Assembly: GCA_019914945.1 (NCBI GenBank)
Contig: CM034100.1
Span: forward strand, 10,241,096 to 10,305,095
Origin: Typha latifolia
Taxonomy: Eukaryota > Streptophyta > Magnoliopsida > Poales > Typhaceae
DNA length: 64,000 nucleotides
Reading direction: 5' to 3'
Below, piece by piece: positions 1-10,294 of this stretch. Numbering within the stretch: the stretch's first letter is position 1; every line of letters starts with the position of its first letter. The position numbers were made by a program, and so were the translations under genes. The notes beneath the pieces are model-generated. The model was not told the origin of the DNA. It ran no database searches and saw only the letters and a program-made list of their open reading frames with translations.

Positions 1-83
1 ACTGTTCGAATATGTATTTTGCGTTCTCAATTTTTGCGAACCTAACACAGACAATAAGAAAAAATTCTAACTAAGTGTATCAG
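1..83 (-). repeat. G2-type LTR, 5' terminal fragment
   Basis: On the minus strand this reads as the start of a G2-type LTR, TGATACACTTAGTTAG, followed by the usual A/T-rich stretch and a GTTCGAA-type motif at the window edge. The same opening is found in the G2 LTRs at 28893, 52927 and 53959. The rest of the LTR lies outside the window. The bases to its right are not the G2 polypurine tract, so the LTR abuts foreign sequence. Confidence 0.6.
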
Positions 84-322
84 AACTAAAGAGATAGAGA
101 GAGAGAGAGAGAGAGGCTCTCCGGTGAGTAGAAGGGCTAAAGGCGGCTCTTCCTAGCGGTCGAAGGTCCCTGATAGACTAGAGGGGGAGAGAGAGAGAGA
201 GAGAGCTAGAGAGAGATGGAGACATTGGTGGTCACATGGCGGTGTTGGAGTGGCTCAATTGACCTGTAGCTAGAGTCGTTTAAACTCAAGAAAAGCAATT
301 TTAGACTACATCAATGACTAAA
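84..322. repeat. GA microsatellites and unassigned flank
   Basis: Two GA-rich runs (about 92-115 and 183-220) lie in sequence I cannot assign. They resemble the CT/GA-rich part of the Y repeat seen near 37140-37380, so this may be a Y relic, but the match is low complexity. No gene is visible. Confidence 0.5.
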
Positions 323-958
323 GGTAATCGAACTAGAAAGAATTCAATTTGAGGAGAAGTACAAATTGGAACTTGAACGTGTCAAAGACCTTTCTGAACA
401 ACTTGACAATGCAAAAATAAAATGAAGGCTGATGAAATTGAACTAGAGCATCTGAATAAGGAAGTGACATTTCTAAAAGGGAAGAACAAACATGAGGAGA
501 TTCGAAAGGCTCAGATCTCTGGAAAAGATAGGTATGGTGTTGGATACACTAGTAGTTCAAATAATAATAAAACTTTCTTCGTTTCTGCAGGTATATAAAA
601 GGAAGAATATCTGAAGTCATCAACCGCATTTACAAAAGAATCCTAAAAGAATGCTTCTAAACTGAAGGTGAATCTACAAATTGGTGAATCGTCAATGGCA
701 CCAAAGGAAAATTTAGTCACACTCCTCGACAAAAGGTGAGTAGAAAAGGGTTTGTTCCGACATGCTATCATTGCGGCATTCTAGGGCATATTCGATCTCA
801 TTGCAAATTTTTGCAAAAACCTAGAACTGCTTTCATTTATGGGATGAAAACAAAGGCCATATGGGTTAAGAAAATTGATTTGAAATGTTATGTTGTGCAT
901 ACAGCCTTGAAAGCTTTAAATTCTGATTTGTGGTATTTAGACAGTGGTTGTTCAAGAC
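323..958 (+). pseudogene. gag: Sirevirus-like copia gag (C-terminal part) and start of protease
   Basis: A degenerate reading frame encodes a charged, coiled-coil-like stretch (about 323-590), then a CCHC zinc knuckle near 760-805 with spacing CX2CX4HX4C, then the protease opening WYLDSGCS with catalytic DSG at 940-948. Gag would form the capsid and bind RNA; the protease would cut the Gag-Pol polyprotein. There is at least one frameshift near 418 and stops before 736. The protease is cut at 958 by the nested insertion and resumes at 5277. The 5' part of gag, the primer-binding site and the 5' LTR of this element are not in the window. Confidence 0.82.
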
Positions 959-1934
959 TGAAAAAACCCTAAACACAACTATGTATCTAAATACTAGGCA
1001 ATGATATCACTCGTTCGCTTAAGTAAAAGTCCGTAGAAATATTAAAAATGAAAACAAAGATGAACGCCAAGATTTTAACGTGGAAAATCCCAAACGGGAA
1101 AAAAATCACGGATCCAAAGTCAGATCAAAACCAATCACTAGAATAGTAGCAGTTACAAGACTGACTCACAAAACAACCTGTCGATTCAAACGACTTTGCT
1201 CTTCTCAGTCTTGCTCGGTAGAACCCACGATTCACTGCTTCTCGTGATTGAAGTCTATCCTCAGTAACCCTCGAGATTGATCTTTCGTCTAGATAACTCT
1301 TAAGACGAAAGATTAACTTTTTAATGATGAGTGGAACCTTATTAGTTGAAGAACTAATGTAGCCTCAATAAGTCTCCTTCAATAATGCTTCTTCAACCAC
1401 CCTCAAGATAGGGCATCACAATCCTTATATATGATCTCCAAGATAGAGCCAAATCCAAGTCTTATCTGTACTCACGAAAGTCCAATTTTATCAAACTTCG
1501 TTGCTGTGTTCGAATGCGACCCGGGTGCGTTTGAACGGAATGACTTGAACTCAGGTGCGTTTGAACGGGCCCGAGTGCGTTCGAACGCGACAACTTGAAT
1601 TCTTCAGGTTGCATTCGAACACGTTTGTGAACGCAGCTCTCTGTCTATGTGAACGCAGTGCCCACGTTCGAACGCGTTTGTGAACTCGGCTCTTTGTTTG
1701 TGTGAACGCAGTGCCCGCGTTCGAACGCGTTTGTGAATGTGGCTCTCTGTCTGTGTGAACGCAGCTTTCGCATTTGAATGCGTTTGTGAACGCGGTGTGA
1801 ACTCGACGGCTTTTCTCCAATAATCTTGCAATTCTTCAAACCAGAGATATTCTAGACTTGTGTAAAGCTCATATACATGAAAAAATACACTTATAATATT
1901 TTGTACACAATTGCCAACAAATAAAAACCTAACA
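959..1934 (-). repeat. 3' LTR of the nested S element
   Basis: This 976-bp LTR reads TGTTAGGTTTTTATTTG at its start (1934) and ends in CA at 959 on the minus strand. It has the family layout: A/T-rich leader, tandem units with GCGTTCACAAACGCGTTCGAACGC-like content (about 1550-1800), a TATATAAGG box (minus strand, near 1420-1430), then a leader. The tandem array is shorter than in the solo LTR at 43021. Confidence 0.88.
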
Positions 1935-2270
1935 ATCTCCCCCTTTGGCAATTTGTGACAAAACACCTAGGTTACAAGATATTACAAAGACTTCAAATTG
2001 AGCAATCAACAAGACTAGAATATTTTGCACATCAATCCCTGGAAATAAACATATACCAATCCAAGATCAAGTGAAAATAACTTGAAATGAAAAATAATCC
2101 AAACACAAGTTATCAACGGAGCATAAGTTCAAAAGTACTTAAACATACAAAGTTCATAATTTCTCCAAGCAAAGTTATAAGCAAGAATAGAAAGACAGAA
2201 AAACTCTAATAAACTCCCCCTATTACCATGCTCCCCCTACACATCTAGACACCTAGACACTCCCCCTTTT
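1935..2270 (-). promoter_or_regulatory. Polypurine tract and multiple polypurine tracts (minus strand)
   Basis: Directly beside the LTR, positions 1935-1948 read CCAAAGGGGGAGAT on the minus strand, the primer for plus-strand DNA synthesis. Three further GGGGGAG-type cores lie near 2214-2221, 2230-2237 and 2260-2268. Repeated polypurine cores upstream of the 3' LTR are a described hallmark of Sireviruses. Confidence 0.82.
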
Positions 2271-2288
2271 TGCCACAAATGCCAAAGA

Positions 2289-3339
2289 CTAGGAACTCGG
2301 AGGAAACTGACGCTGAAGAATCGTCAACACAGATTCAAGGACAGTCCCCTGACGAGCTTGTTCAACTCGTAAATCATTCACGGCGGAATGGAGGTCCTGC
2401 ACTTGAGTACTAAGCTGATCAAAACGGTCAGAGTACTGTGGTAAATCCCCCTTAGAGTGAGATGTGTCACCGTCAGAGCTATCATCAGAACTGTCGAGGT
2501 GTGAGGAGCGACCAGTGGCGGAAGAGGACGGCTTAAGAGGAGACGACTGGTCGTGAGCTTGACTCCACTTAAGAGTAATCCGATCCAACGGCTTGTGCGA
2601 AGTAAGAGAAGGTTCCAAAGCATCCACACGCACCCCACTCTAAGTGCACAAATTTGTAATAAAGATGCCAAATGGTAACCCCTCACGAGGTGCATTTTTC
2701 TGGGCAGCTGTGAGAATCGAATCATAGATCACCACAGCGAAATCAACAGAAACTCCAGTTAACATTGCATGAAGAAGGAATGCACAATCCAAACTAATAC
2801 TAGAATGTCGAGTCTTGGGGGTGACGTTGTACAGACAAAATAGGTGAAGCATGCGAGCCACTGGTGTCGGCTTCGCATACGGCATCATGTTTCCCTTCCA
2901 ATGTTCCCCTTTGATCAGTACAGTGCAGGCATATTCATCGACATCAGGAAGTGGAACAGACGTGGGGTACTAGAACTCACCATCAAGAAGACAAAGTTCA
3001 GTGTGAATAACATCGGAGTCCAAGTATATAGACACCCCACGAACAGTAGAACGAATACAGCGTTCTAAAACTATGGCATTAGAAAAAAAATTCTCGAACA
3101 ACTTCCACATAAGCAGTCCTGCTCATCCGACACACCGATAACCATCCTCGCTCAGTAAATATCTGTTCTATTCCCAAAGTAGAAAAATTGGAAATGACCA
3201 CGGATCGTTCACAGATAACAGGACGGATGCCAAAATTATGTTTGTATTGCCCTGCAGCCGTTGAAGTAGAAAACTTTGGAGCCAAAGTAGGTGAGGAAGG
3301 CGGCCTAGGTTTCTTGGAAACTGCAGCTTTTCTAGGCAT
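2289..3339 (-). pseudogene. Envelope-like / 'putative plant transposon protein' ORF, nested copy
   Basis: The ORF starts at 3339 (MPRKAAVSKK) and ends after ILQRQFPPSS at 2289. In the middle is an ERGW...R...LTPVARMLHLF...RAFLL-like pattern ending in LCT, resembling the plant-specific domain annotated as 'putative plant transposon protein'. It ends with a Ser/Asp-rich linker and a heptad-like coiled coil. It is broken by a stop after the first block (near 3079), further disruptions around 2890-3078, and a stop near 2640. It is the sister of the ORF at 8864. Its position after pol matches the extra envelope-like ORF of Sireviruses. Function is unknown, and I see no clear signal peptide. Confidence 0.72.
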
Positions 3340-4888
3340 TCTTGAGAAAGAAACAAGATGCAAGTTCAAACATGCCTAAAGCAACCAAAAAAATAGCAAG
3401 AAATCCAAAAAAAAAAATTCAAGAAACCATGAAGGCCCTAAATGAAATCAATCTTTCACTTGAAAACGCTAAGATATCACATTCAATCACACAAGAAACA
3501 TCAAGATAGTAACTTTAACGTGATCAAAACTCGAAAACACACGAAATCAATCAAGATCAAAAGACTTAATTGAATAAAAAATTGGAAAATTGATGGATGA
3601 TCATACTTTGAAAGAGTGAAGAAAAACTCAGAAATTCGGCCGAAAGACGCTAGATCCAGAGGAGTACTACCCTCTAAAAGGGTTTGTAGTGAGAAATTTG
3701 ATGAAAAATACCAAGATCTTGAAGATTTGAGAGGGAGAAAATGAAGGGTTTCTAGGGTTTGGAAGATGGAAGATGAAAACCCTTGGGTTCGGACGCAATA
3801 TATAAAGAATCCTCGAGTGCGTTCGAACGCACCAGTCTGCGCGTTCGAACGCGCCAGTCACCGCGTTCGAACTCAAAAATTTGCGTTCGAATGCCCTTTT
3901 TTTTTAAGTAAAAAATCTAAGAAAAAATCAAAAAATCTTTTTGGAGATGCACCTCTAAAAATCCAAAATAGATTCAAGACATAGAATATGACAACCGAAT
4001 GAAATAAGTCCTACACAGATCAATCAAATCATCAAAAGCATATTATAATCAATTCTAATGCATCACTCAAAAATAAATTAATCTTGATTGATCATAACAA
4101 TATACATATGCAAGGTGAGCATAGATAACATGAAACATTCTTCTTAAATAAACTTTCCTATTTAAACAATGATACAACATAGTAGTCAAACCGACTTAGT
4201 ATTTAAATTTGCACTTTTCGACTTATTCTCCATAACCGAATAGGAATTTTTCCTGTATTATTTATTTTTATATATTAACCATATAGGAGCAATGATGGCT
4301 TTCACACATGAGTAGGTAGCCCTTTTCTTATAGTACATATCAAACAATGTGCAAGAAGATATTCACAAACATCAAAAAACATTTATTTAATTTGCAAGTA
4401 ATGTACTGAGTCAAACTGGACTCTAAACAAGATGGTTTTCACACAAACTCATTGTAGCCTATTTCATTGATCTTTTATGAACACATTTGTGATGACTAAG
4501 CATGAGGTCAAACTGTGCAAATCAACGTCAATAGTGAGCTATTTTAAAAAAATATTCATGATGTCATGCTCACTCAAGAATATACACATTATGAGTGCAT
4601 TAATTTCAGTATAACTATCATATAAGTCGAGAGAGTGAATAAATTAGAAATGATACAATATACTACAAGATGACAAAATTGACTATAATAACTCATAATC
4701 AAGAGAAAAATCATATTTATATGTCAAGAGTATATTATTGAATCTAAGAGTGCATCAAATTTTTTTTTATATGACAAAAACTCTCGACAAATCTGAAACT
4801 AAAACCAAAGAAAATTTCAGAGAAAAGAAAACCTAAAAAGAAACGAAAAGAAATAATAAAAATAAAACATGCAAACAAACACGCAAAC
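3340..4888 (-). other. S-element spacer between pol and envelope-like ORF (no gene)
   Basis: Noncoding A/T-rich sequence, the inverted counterpart of 7744-8863. It contains one stretch of GTTCGAAC-rich sequence (about 3810-3895) that is absent from the plus-strand copy, so a piece of an LTR-like module seems to have been gained here or lost there. Confidence 0.7.
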
Positions 4889-5271
4889 CAATGTTGCGTT
4901 CGACCGCGTTTGTGAATGCGGCTCTCTATTTGTGTGAACGCAGTACCCGCGTTCGAACGCGTTTGTGAGCAAGGCTCTCTGTCTGTGTGAACGTAATGCC
5001 CGCGTTCGAACACGTTTGTGAACGCAGCTCTCTGTCTGTATGAACGCAGTGCCCGCGTTCGAACGCATTTGTGAACGCGGCTCTCTGTCTATGTGAACGC
5101 AGATTCCGCGTTCGAACGCGTTTGTGAACGCGGTGTGAACTCGACGGCTTTTCTCCAATAATCTTGCAATTCTTCAAACCAGAGATATTCTAGACTTGTG
5201 TAAAGCTCATATACATGAAAAAATACACTTAGAATATTTTGTACACAATTGCCAACAAAAAAAACCTAACA
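4889..5271 (-). repeat. 5' LTR stub of the nested S element
   Basis: On the minus strand this starts TGTTAGGTTTTTTTTG at 5271 and runs through several tandem GTTCGAAC units, then stops near 4889, where sequence homologous to the region just after pol begins. The TATA box and 3' half of the LTR are lost together with the primer-binding site, gag and pol, in a single junction inside the tandem array. Confidence 0.82.
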
Positions 5272-5276
5272 AAAAC

Positions 5277-5638
5277 ATATGTCGGGTGACAAGTCGTTAT
5301 TTTCTAATCTTGAAAAACATGAAGGGGGAGTTGTGACATTCGAAGATGGTAATTCATCCAAGGTAATAGGTAAAGGAAAGGTAAGTTCTCCGGGGGTTCT
5401 TATTCTTGAAAATGTTCTGTATGTTAAGGGCTTAAAAGCAAATCTTCTAAGTATCAATCAATTTTGTGATGAAGATTATGAGGTAAAATTCTCCAAAAAT
5501 GATTGTTCTATTCTAAATCATGGTGGTAATGTTATATGTTATGGCTCTAGAACATCTGATAATTGCTATTTCGTTGGAACGTCACATAAACTGAAATGTA
5601 AGAATGCCTCTTTTGACATTGCAGATCTTTGGCATTAA
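5277..5638 (+). pseudogene. pol: Copia pol: protease remainder and pre-integrase region
   Basis: This continues the protease begun at 940 and runs into the pre-integrase region, with the copia-typical ILENVLYVKGLKANLLS block (near 5400-5450) and ending ADLWH. A TAA at 5636-5638 interrupts the frame just before the RLGH motif. It lies immediately right of the nested insertion's target duplication. Confidence 0.85.
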
Positions 5639-6760
5639 CGTCTTGGACATGTGAATCACAAGGAATTATTTACTCTGTCCAAACAAGAAGTGGTAAGAGG
5701 AATACCTAAGATGAAAAAAATGTCAAAAAGAGTGTGCGGTTCGTGTCAAATTGGAAAACAAACTAGGATTTCACACAAGAAGGTAAATGCAGCTACCACC
5801 GACCGTGTGCGCCAATTAGTTCACATGGACTTGATGGGTCTAACAAAAACGGAAAGTCTTGGAGGTAAACGCTATATATTCTTAATGGTCGATGATTACT
5901 CCAGATATACCTGGGTTGCCTTCCTACGTGAGAAGTCTGAAACCTTTGAAGATTTTAAATCACTATGCTTAAAATTGTAGAATGAAATATCTATTACCCT
6001 AGTTAGGATTCGTTCTGATCATGGTAGAGAATTTGAAAATGAAATTTTTTCCATATTTTGCGATTCTCTTACTATTCAACATGAATTTTCAGCTCCTATA
6101 ACTCCACAACAGAACGGGATTGTGGAAAGAAAGAATCGAGTTGTACAGGAAATGGCTAGGGTTATGCTTCACGCTAAAAAGGTTCCTCAAAAGTTTTGGG
6201 CAGAGGCGGTCAATACAGCGGTACATGTGATAAATCGTGTTTATTTAAGACTAGGTACAAAAATGACTGCATATAAAATCTGGAAAGGAAAGAAACCTAT
6301 TGTTAAAAAATTTTGAGTTTTTGGTAGTAAATGCTATATCTTGCCTGATCGAGAATATTTGACTAAATTTGACACTAGAGGTAACGAAGGCATCTTCTTA
6401 GGGTATTCGAATAATAACAGAGCCTATAGAGTATTTAATTTTGACTCTTCTACTGTTGTGGAATCTGCTAATGTTATGATAGATGAATCCACTACTGATT
6501 TAACTAAAGCTACTTCTATTTCTGTTTCTGCAGATACATATGACAAAGAAATAGGAAACGAGCTTGATCTGGAAATTGAGAATCAGGACGATGACAAAGT
6601 TGAAATGAACAAAGATGACTGCAACGTACCGGAACCATCTGCCAGAGTGAAATCAGATCATCTACTGTCAAAAGTGATCGGAGACGTAAATGAACCAATT
6701 AAGACAAGACGACAAATCCAAAGTGAGGTATCATTTACTTGTTGTACATCTTCTTTTGAA
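5639..6760 (+). pseudogene. pol: Copia pol: integrase
   Basis: The N-terminal zinc-binding motif (RLGH...CGSCQIGK, 5639-5760) is followed by the DDE core: Asp at 5828 in HMDLMG, Asp at 6017 in RSDHGREF and Glu at 6125 in NGIVERKN, with the 35-residue spacing expected of D,D35E integrases. The C-terminal part carries the copia KFDTRGNEGIFLGYS block near 6365-6410. Stops at 5978 and 6314 break the frame, so it cannot make a full enzyme. The family enzyme inserts element cDNA into the host genome. Confidence 0.88.
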
Positions 6761-7527
6761 CCTAAAAATGTGAAGGAAGCATTGTTAGACGATTCTTGGG
6801 TTAATGCTATGCATGAGGAATTAGAGCAATTTTCTAGGAATGGTGTTTGGTATTTAGTTCCTAGACCTAAGAATGTGAACGCCATTGGAATAAAATTGTA
6901 AGAATAAAAGTGATGAACATGGCAATATAGTTCGAAATAAAGCTAGACTCGTAGCACAGGGATATACTCAGGTTGAGGGTATAGATTTTGATGAGACATT
7001 TGCTCCTGTTGCTAGATTAGAATCTATTCGTATACTGCTTGCTATTGCTTGTCACCTAAAATTTAAATTGTTTCAAAGGATGTGAAAAGTGCTTTCTTGA
7101 ATGGTACTCTGAATGAAGATGTTTATGTAAAACAACCGAAAGGGTTTGAAGATCAAAATTTTCCTTCTCATGTGTTTAAACTGAAAAAAGCCCTCTATGG
7201 ACTAAAACAAGCTCCAAGAGCTTGGTATGAGAAGTTGACCACTTTTTTAGTGGATGCGGGGTTCACTCGAGGGGGAGTGGACAAGACATTGTTCATTAGA
7301 CGGTCAAACAAGAGTTTAGTTGTGGCACAAATTTATGTGGATGACATTGTCTTCGGGGCAATGAGTGGATCATTAGCTAAGGAGTTTGCAGATCTTATGC
7401 ATAGTCATTTTGAGATGAGCATGATGGGTGAGTTGAAGTTCTTTTTGGGACTTCAAATTACTCAGTTGGAAAGAGGGATATTTATCGATCAAATCAAGTA
7501 TGCTAAGGATCATTTTGTGACACCATG
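6761..7527 (+). pseudogene. pol: Copia pol: reverse transcriptase
   Basis: Recognised blocks are the WYLVPRP lead-in, [26 protein letters not shown] (near 6940-7015), the [13 protein letters not shown] block (near 7195-7230) and the catalytic YVDD at 7334-7345. The frame shifts near 6899 and again near 7080. Order and motif spelling are those of Ty1/copia rather than gypsy. The RNase H that should follow is mostly missing. Confidence 0.88.
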
Positions 7528-7743
7528 AGTGCTATTAATATATCGAAAAATCCTGTTCAACACTCGCGTACAAAACATATTGATATCCGACATCATTTTA
7601 TACGCGAGTTAGTTGAAGACAAAATAATAGCAGTAGAACATGTTGAGACGGAGAAACAGTTAGGTGATCTATTTACAAAACCTTTGGACTTACAGAGATT
7701 TGAGTATCTTCGTACTTCTTTAGGAATTTGTGCTTTGGATTGA
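7528..7743 (+). pseudogene. pol: Copia RNase H, C-terminal remnant
   Basis: The short frame begins [15 protein letters not shown] and contains RTKHIDIRHHFIR and QLGDLFTKPL, the conserved last part of copia RNase H. It directly follows the reverse transcriptase block at YAKDHF, so the connection subdomain and most of the RNase H catalytic core have been deleted at about 7526. The stop at 7741-7743 is the natural end of pol. Confidence 0.85.
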
Positions 7744-8863
7744 TTTTCTTTTTGTTTTGGTTTGTGTGTTTTGGTTTGCATGTTTCATTTTTATTAGTTC
7801 TTTTCGTTTCTTTTTAGGTTTTCTTTACTCTGAAATTTTTTTTGGTTTTAGTTTCAGATTTGTCGAGAGTTTTTATCATAAAAAAAAATTGATGCACTCC
7901 TAGATTCAATAATATACTCTTGACATATAAATATGATTTTTCTTTTGATTATGAGTTATTATAGTCAATTTTGTTATCTTGTAGTATATTGTATCATTTC
8001 TGATTTATTCACTCTCTCGACTTCTATAATAATTATACTGAAATTAATGCACCCATAACGTGTGTATATTCTTGAGTGAGCATGACATTATGAAATTCTT
8101 TTTAAATAGCTCACTATTGACGTTGATTTGCATAGTTTGACCTCATGCTTAGTCATCACAAATGTGTTCATAAAAGATTAATGAAAAGGGCTACAATGAG
8201 TTTGTGTGAAAGCCATCTTGTTTAGAGTCCATTTTGACTCAGTACATTGCTTGCAAATTAAATAAATTTTTTTTATGTTTGTGAATATCTTCTTGCATGT
8301 TATTTGATATATACTACAAGAAATGGGCTACCTACTCATGTGTGAAAGCCACAATTGCACCTATATGGTTTATGTATAAAAAAATAATAATACAAGAAAA
8401 ATTCCTGTACGGTTATGGAGAATAAGTCGAAAAGTGCAAATTTCCATACTAAGTCAGCTTGACTACTGTGTTGTATCATTGTTTAAATTCCTATCTTAGT
8501 ATTTTTCATCAAATTTCTCACTACAAACCCTTTTAAAGGGTTGTTCTCCTCCGGATCTATCATCTTTCGGCCGAATTTCTTAGTTTTTCTTCACTTTTGC
8601 GAGGTATGATTATCCATCAATTTTCCTTTTTTTTCAATTAAGTCTCTTGATCTTGATTGATTTCTTGCGTTTTCGAGTTTTGATCACGTTAAAGTTAGTA
8701 TCTTGATGTTTCTTGTGTGATTGAACTTGATATCTTATCATTTTCAAGTGGATGATGGATTCCATTTAGGGCCTTCATGATTTCTTGGATTTTATTACTT
8801 CTTGCTATCTTTTTGTTTGCTTTGGGCATGTATTGAATCTTGCATCTTATTTCTTTCTCAAGA
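7744..8863 (+). other. S-element spacer between pol and envelope-like ORF (no gene)
   Basis: T-rich noncoding sequence between the pol stop and the envelope-like ORF. It is the plus-strand counterpart of 3340-4888 and forms part of one arm of a large inverted repeat. I see no ORF with recognisable content. The leader before 8864 is a candidate splice or internal-promoter region, which the sequence alone cannot settle. Confidence 0.65.
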
Positions 8864-9937
8864 ATGCCTAAAAAAGCTACAGTTTCCAAGAAACCTAGGC
8901 CGCCTTCCTCACCTACTTCGGCTCCCAAGTTTTCAACATCTACGGCTGCGGGGCGTTACAAACATAATTTTGGCACCCATCCTGTTATCTGTGAACGACC
9001 CGTGGTCATTTTCGATTTTTCTTCTTTGGGGATAGAATAGATATTTACTGAGCGAGGATGGTTATCGGTGTGTGGGATGAGTGGGACTGCTTATGTAGAA
9101 TTTGTTTGGAAATGTTTTTGTAATGCTACGGTTTTAGAACGCTGTATTTGTTCTACTGTTTGTGGTGTGTCTGTATACTTGGACTCAGATGTTATTCACG
9201 CTGAACTTCATCTTCCTGATGGTGAGTTCCAGTACCCCACGTCTGCTCCACTTCCTAATGTTGATGAATATGCTGGCACTATACTGATCAAAGGGGAACA
9301 TTGGAAGGGAAACATGATGCCGCATGCGAAACTGACACCAGTGGCTCGCATGCTTCACCTATTTTGTCTGTACAACGTCACCCCCAAGACTCGACATTCC
9401 AGTATTAGTCTGGATCATGCATTCCTTCTTCATGCAATGTTATCTGGAGTCTCGGTTGATTTGGCTGCGGTGATCTATGATTCGATACTCATAGCTGCAC
9501 AGAAAGAAGCACCTCGTGAGGGGTTACCGTTTCGCATCTTCCTTGCAAATTTGTGCACTCAGAGTGGGGTGCGTGTGGATGCTTTGGAATTACACTTAAG
9601 CGTGTGGATGCTTTGCAAATTTACTTCGCACAAATCGTTGGATCGAATTACACTTAAGCGGAGTTAAGCTCACGACCAGTTGTCTCCTCTCAAGCCGTCC
9701 GCTTCCGTCGCTGGTCGCTCATCGCACCTCGACAGTTCTGATGATAGCTCTGATGGTGACACATCTCACTCTAAGGGGGACTTACCACAGTACTCTGACC
9801 ATTTTGATCAGCTTAGTACTCAAGTGCAGGATCTCCATTCGGCCGTGAATGATTTACGAGCTAAGCAAGCTCGTCAAGGGACTATCCTTGACTCTGTGTT
9901 GACGATTCTTCAGCGTCAGTTTCCTCTGAGTTCCTAG
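8864..9937 (+). pseudogene. Envelope-like / 'putative plant transposon protein' ORF, outer copy
   Basis: I start it at 8864 (MPKKATVSKK) because the sister copy at 3339 shares this opening. The order is: basic Pro/Ser-rich N-terminus, ERGWLSVC block (near 9050), a central domain with KLTPVARMLHLF and AFLLHAMLSGVSVD (near 9320-9450), LPFRIFLANLCT (near 9528-9560), a Ser/Asp linker, and a coiled coil with heptads at about 9800-9920. In-frame stops lie at 9038 and 9665; otherwise the frame is maintained throughout. A short tandem duplication near 9580-9655 precedes the second stop. The fold resembles the plant transposon domain family; its biochemical role is not known. Confidence 0.75.
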
Positions 9938-9957
9938 TCTTTAGCATTTGTGGCAAC

Positions 9958-10294
9958 AAGGGGGAGAGTGTCTAGGTGTCTAGGTGTGTAGGGGGAGCAT
10001 GGTAATAGGGGGAGTTTATTAGAGTCTTTCTGTCTTTCTAATCTTGCTTATAACTTTGCTTGGAGAAATTGTGAACTTTGTCTATTTAAGTACTTTTGAA
10101 CTTATGCTTCATTGATAACTTGTCTTTGGATTGTTTATTCATTTCAAGTTATTTTCACTTGATCTTGGATTGGTATATGTTTATTTGCAGGGATTGATGT
10201 GCAAAATATTCAAGTCTTGTTGATTGCTCAATTTGAAGTCTTTGTAATATCTTGTAAACTAGGTGTTTTGTCACAAATTGCCAAAGGGGGAGAT
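9958..10294 (+). promoter_or_regulatory. Multiple polypurine tracts and 3' polypurine tract
   Basis: GGGGGAG cores occur at about 9958-9968, 9990-9998 and 10007-10014, then AAAGGGGGAGAT at 10283-10294 directly abuts the LTR. The last is the plus-strand primer; the first three match the repeated polypurine motif described for Sireviruses. The region between them is T-rich with no ORF. Confidence 0.85.

Larger units (their letters stand above)
959..5271 (-). mobile_element. Nested, internally deleted S (Sirevirus-like) element with target-site duplication
   Basis: The insert starts TGAAAAAACCC and ends CCTAACA, the inverse of the S LTR ends TGTTAG...TTTTTTCA. It is flanked by AAGAC (954-958) and AAAAC (5272-5276), a 5-bp duplication with one mismatch. 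Removing the insert and one repeat restores a continuous protease frame. On the minus strand the order is 5' LTR stub, noncoding spacer, envelope-like ORF, multiple polypurine tracts, polypurine tract, 3' LTR. The primer-binding site, gag, all of pol and most of the 5' LTR are missing, so it is a deletion derivative inserted head-on into a sister element. Confidence 0.9.
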
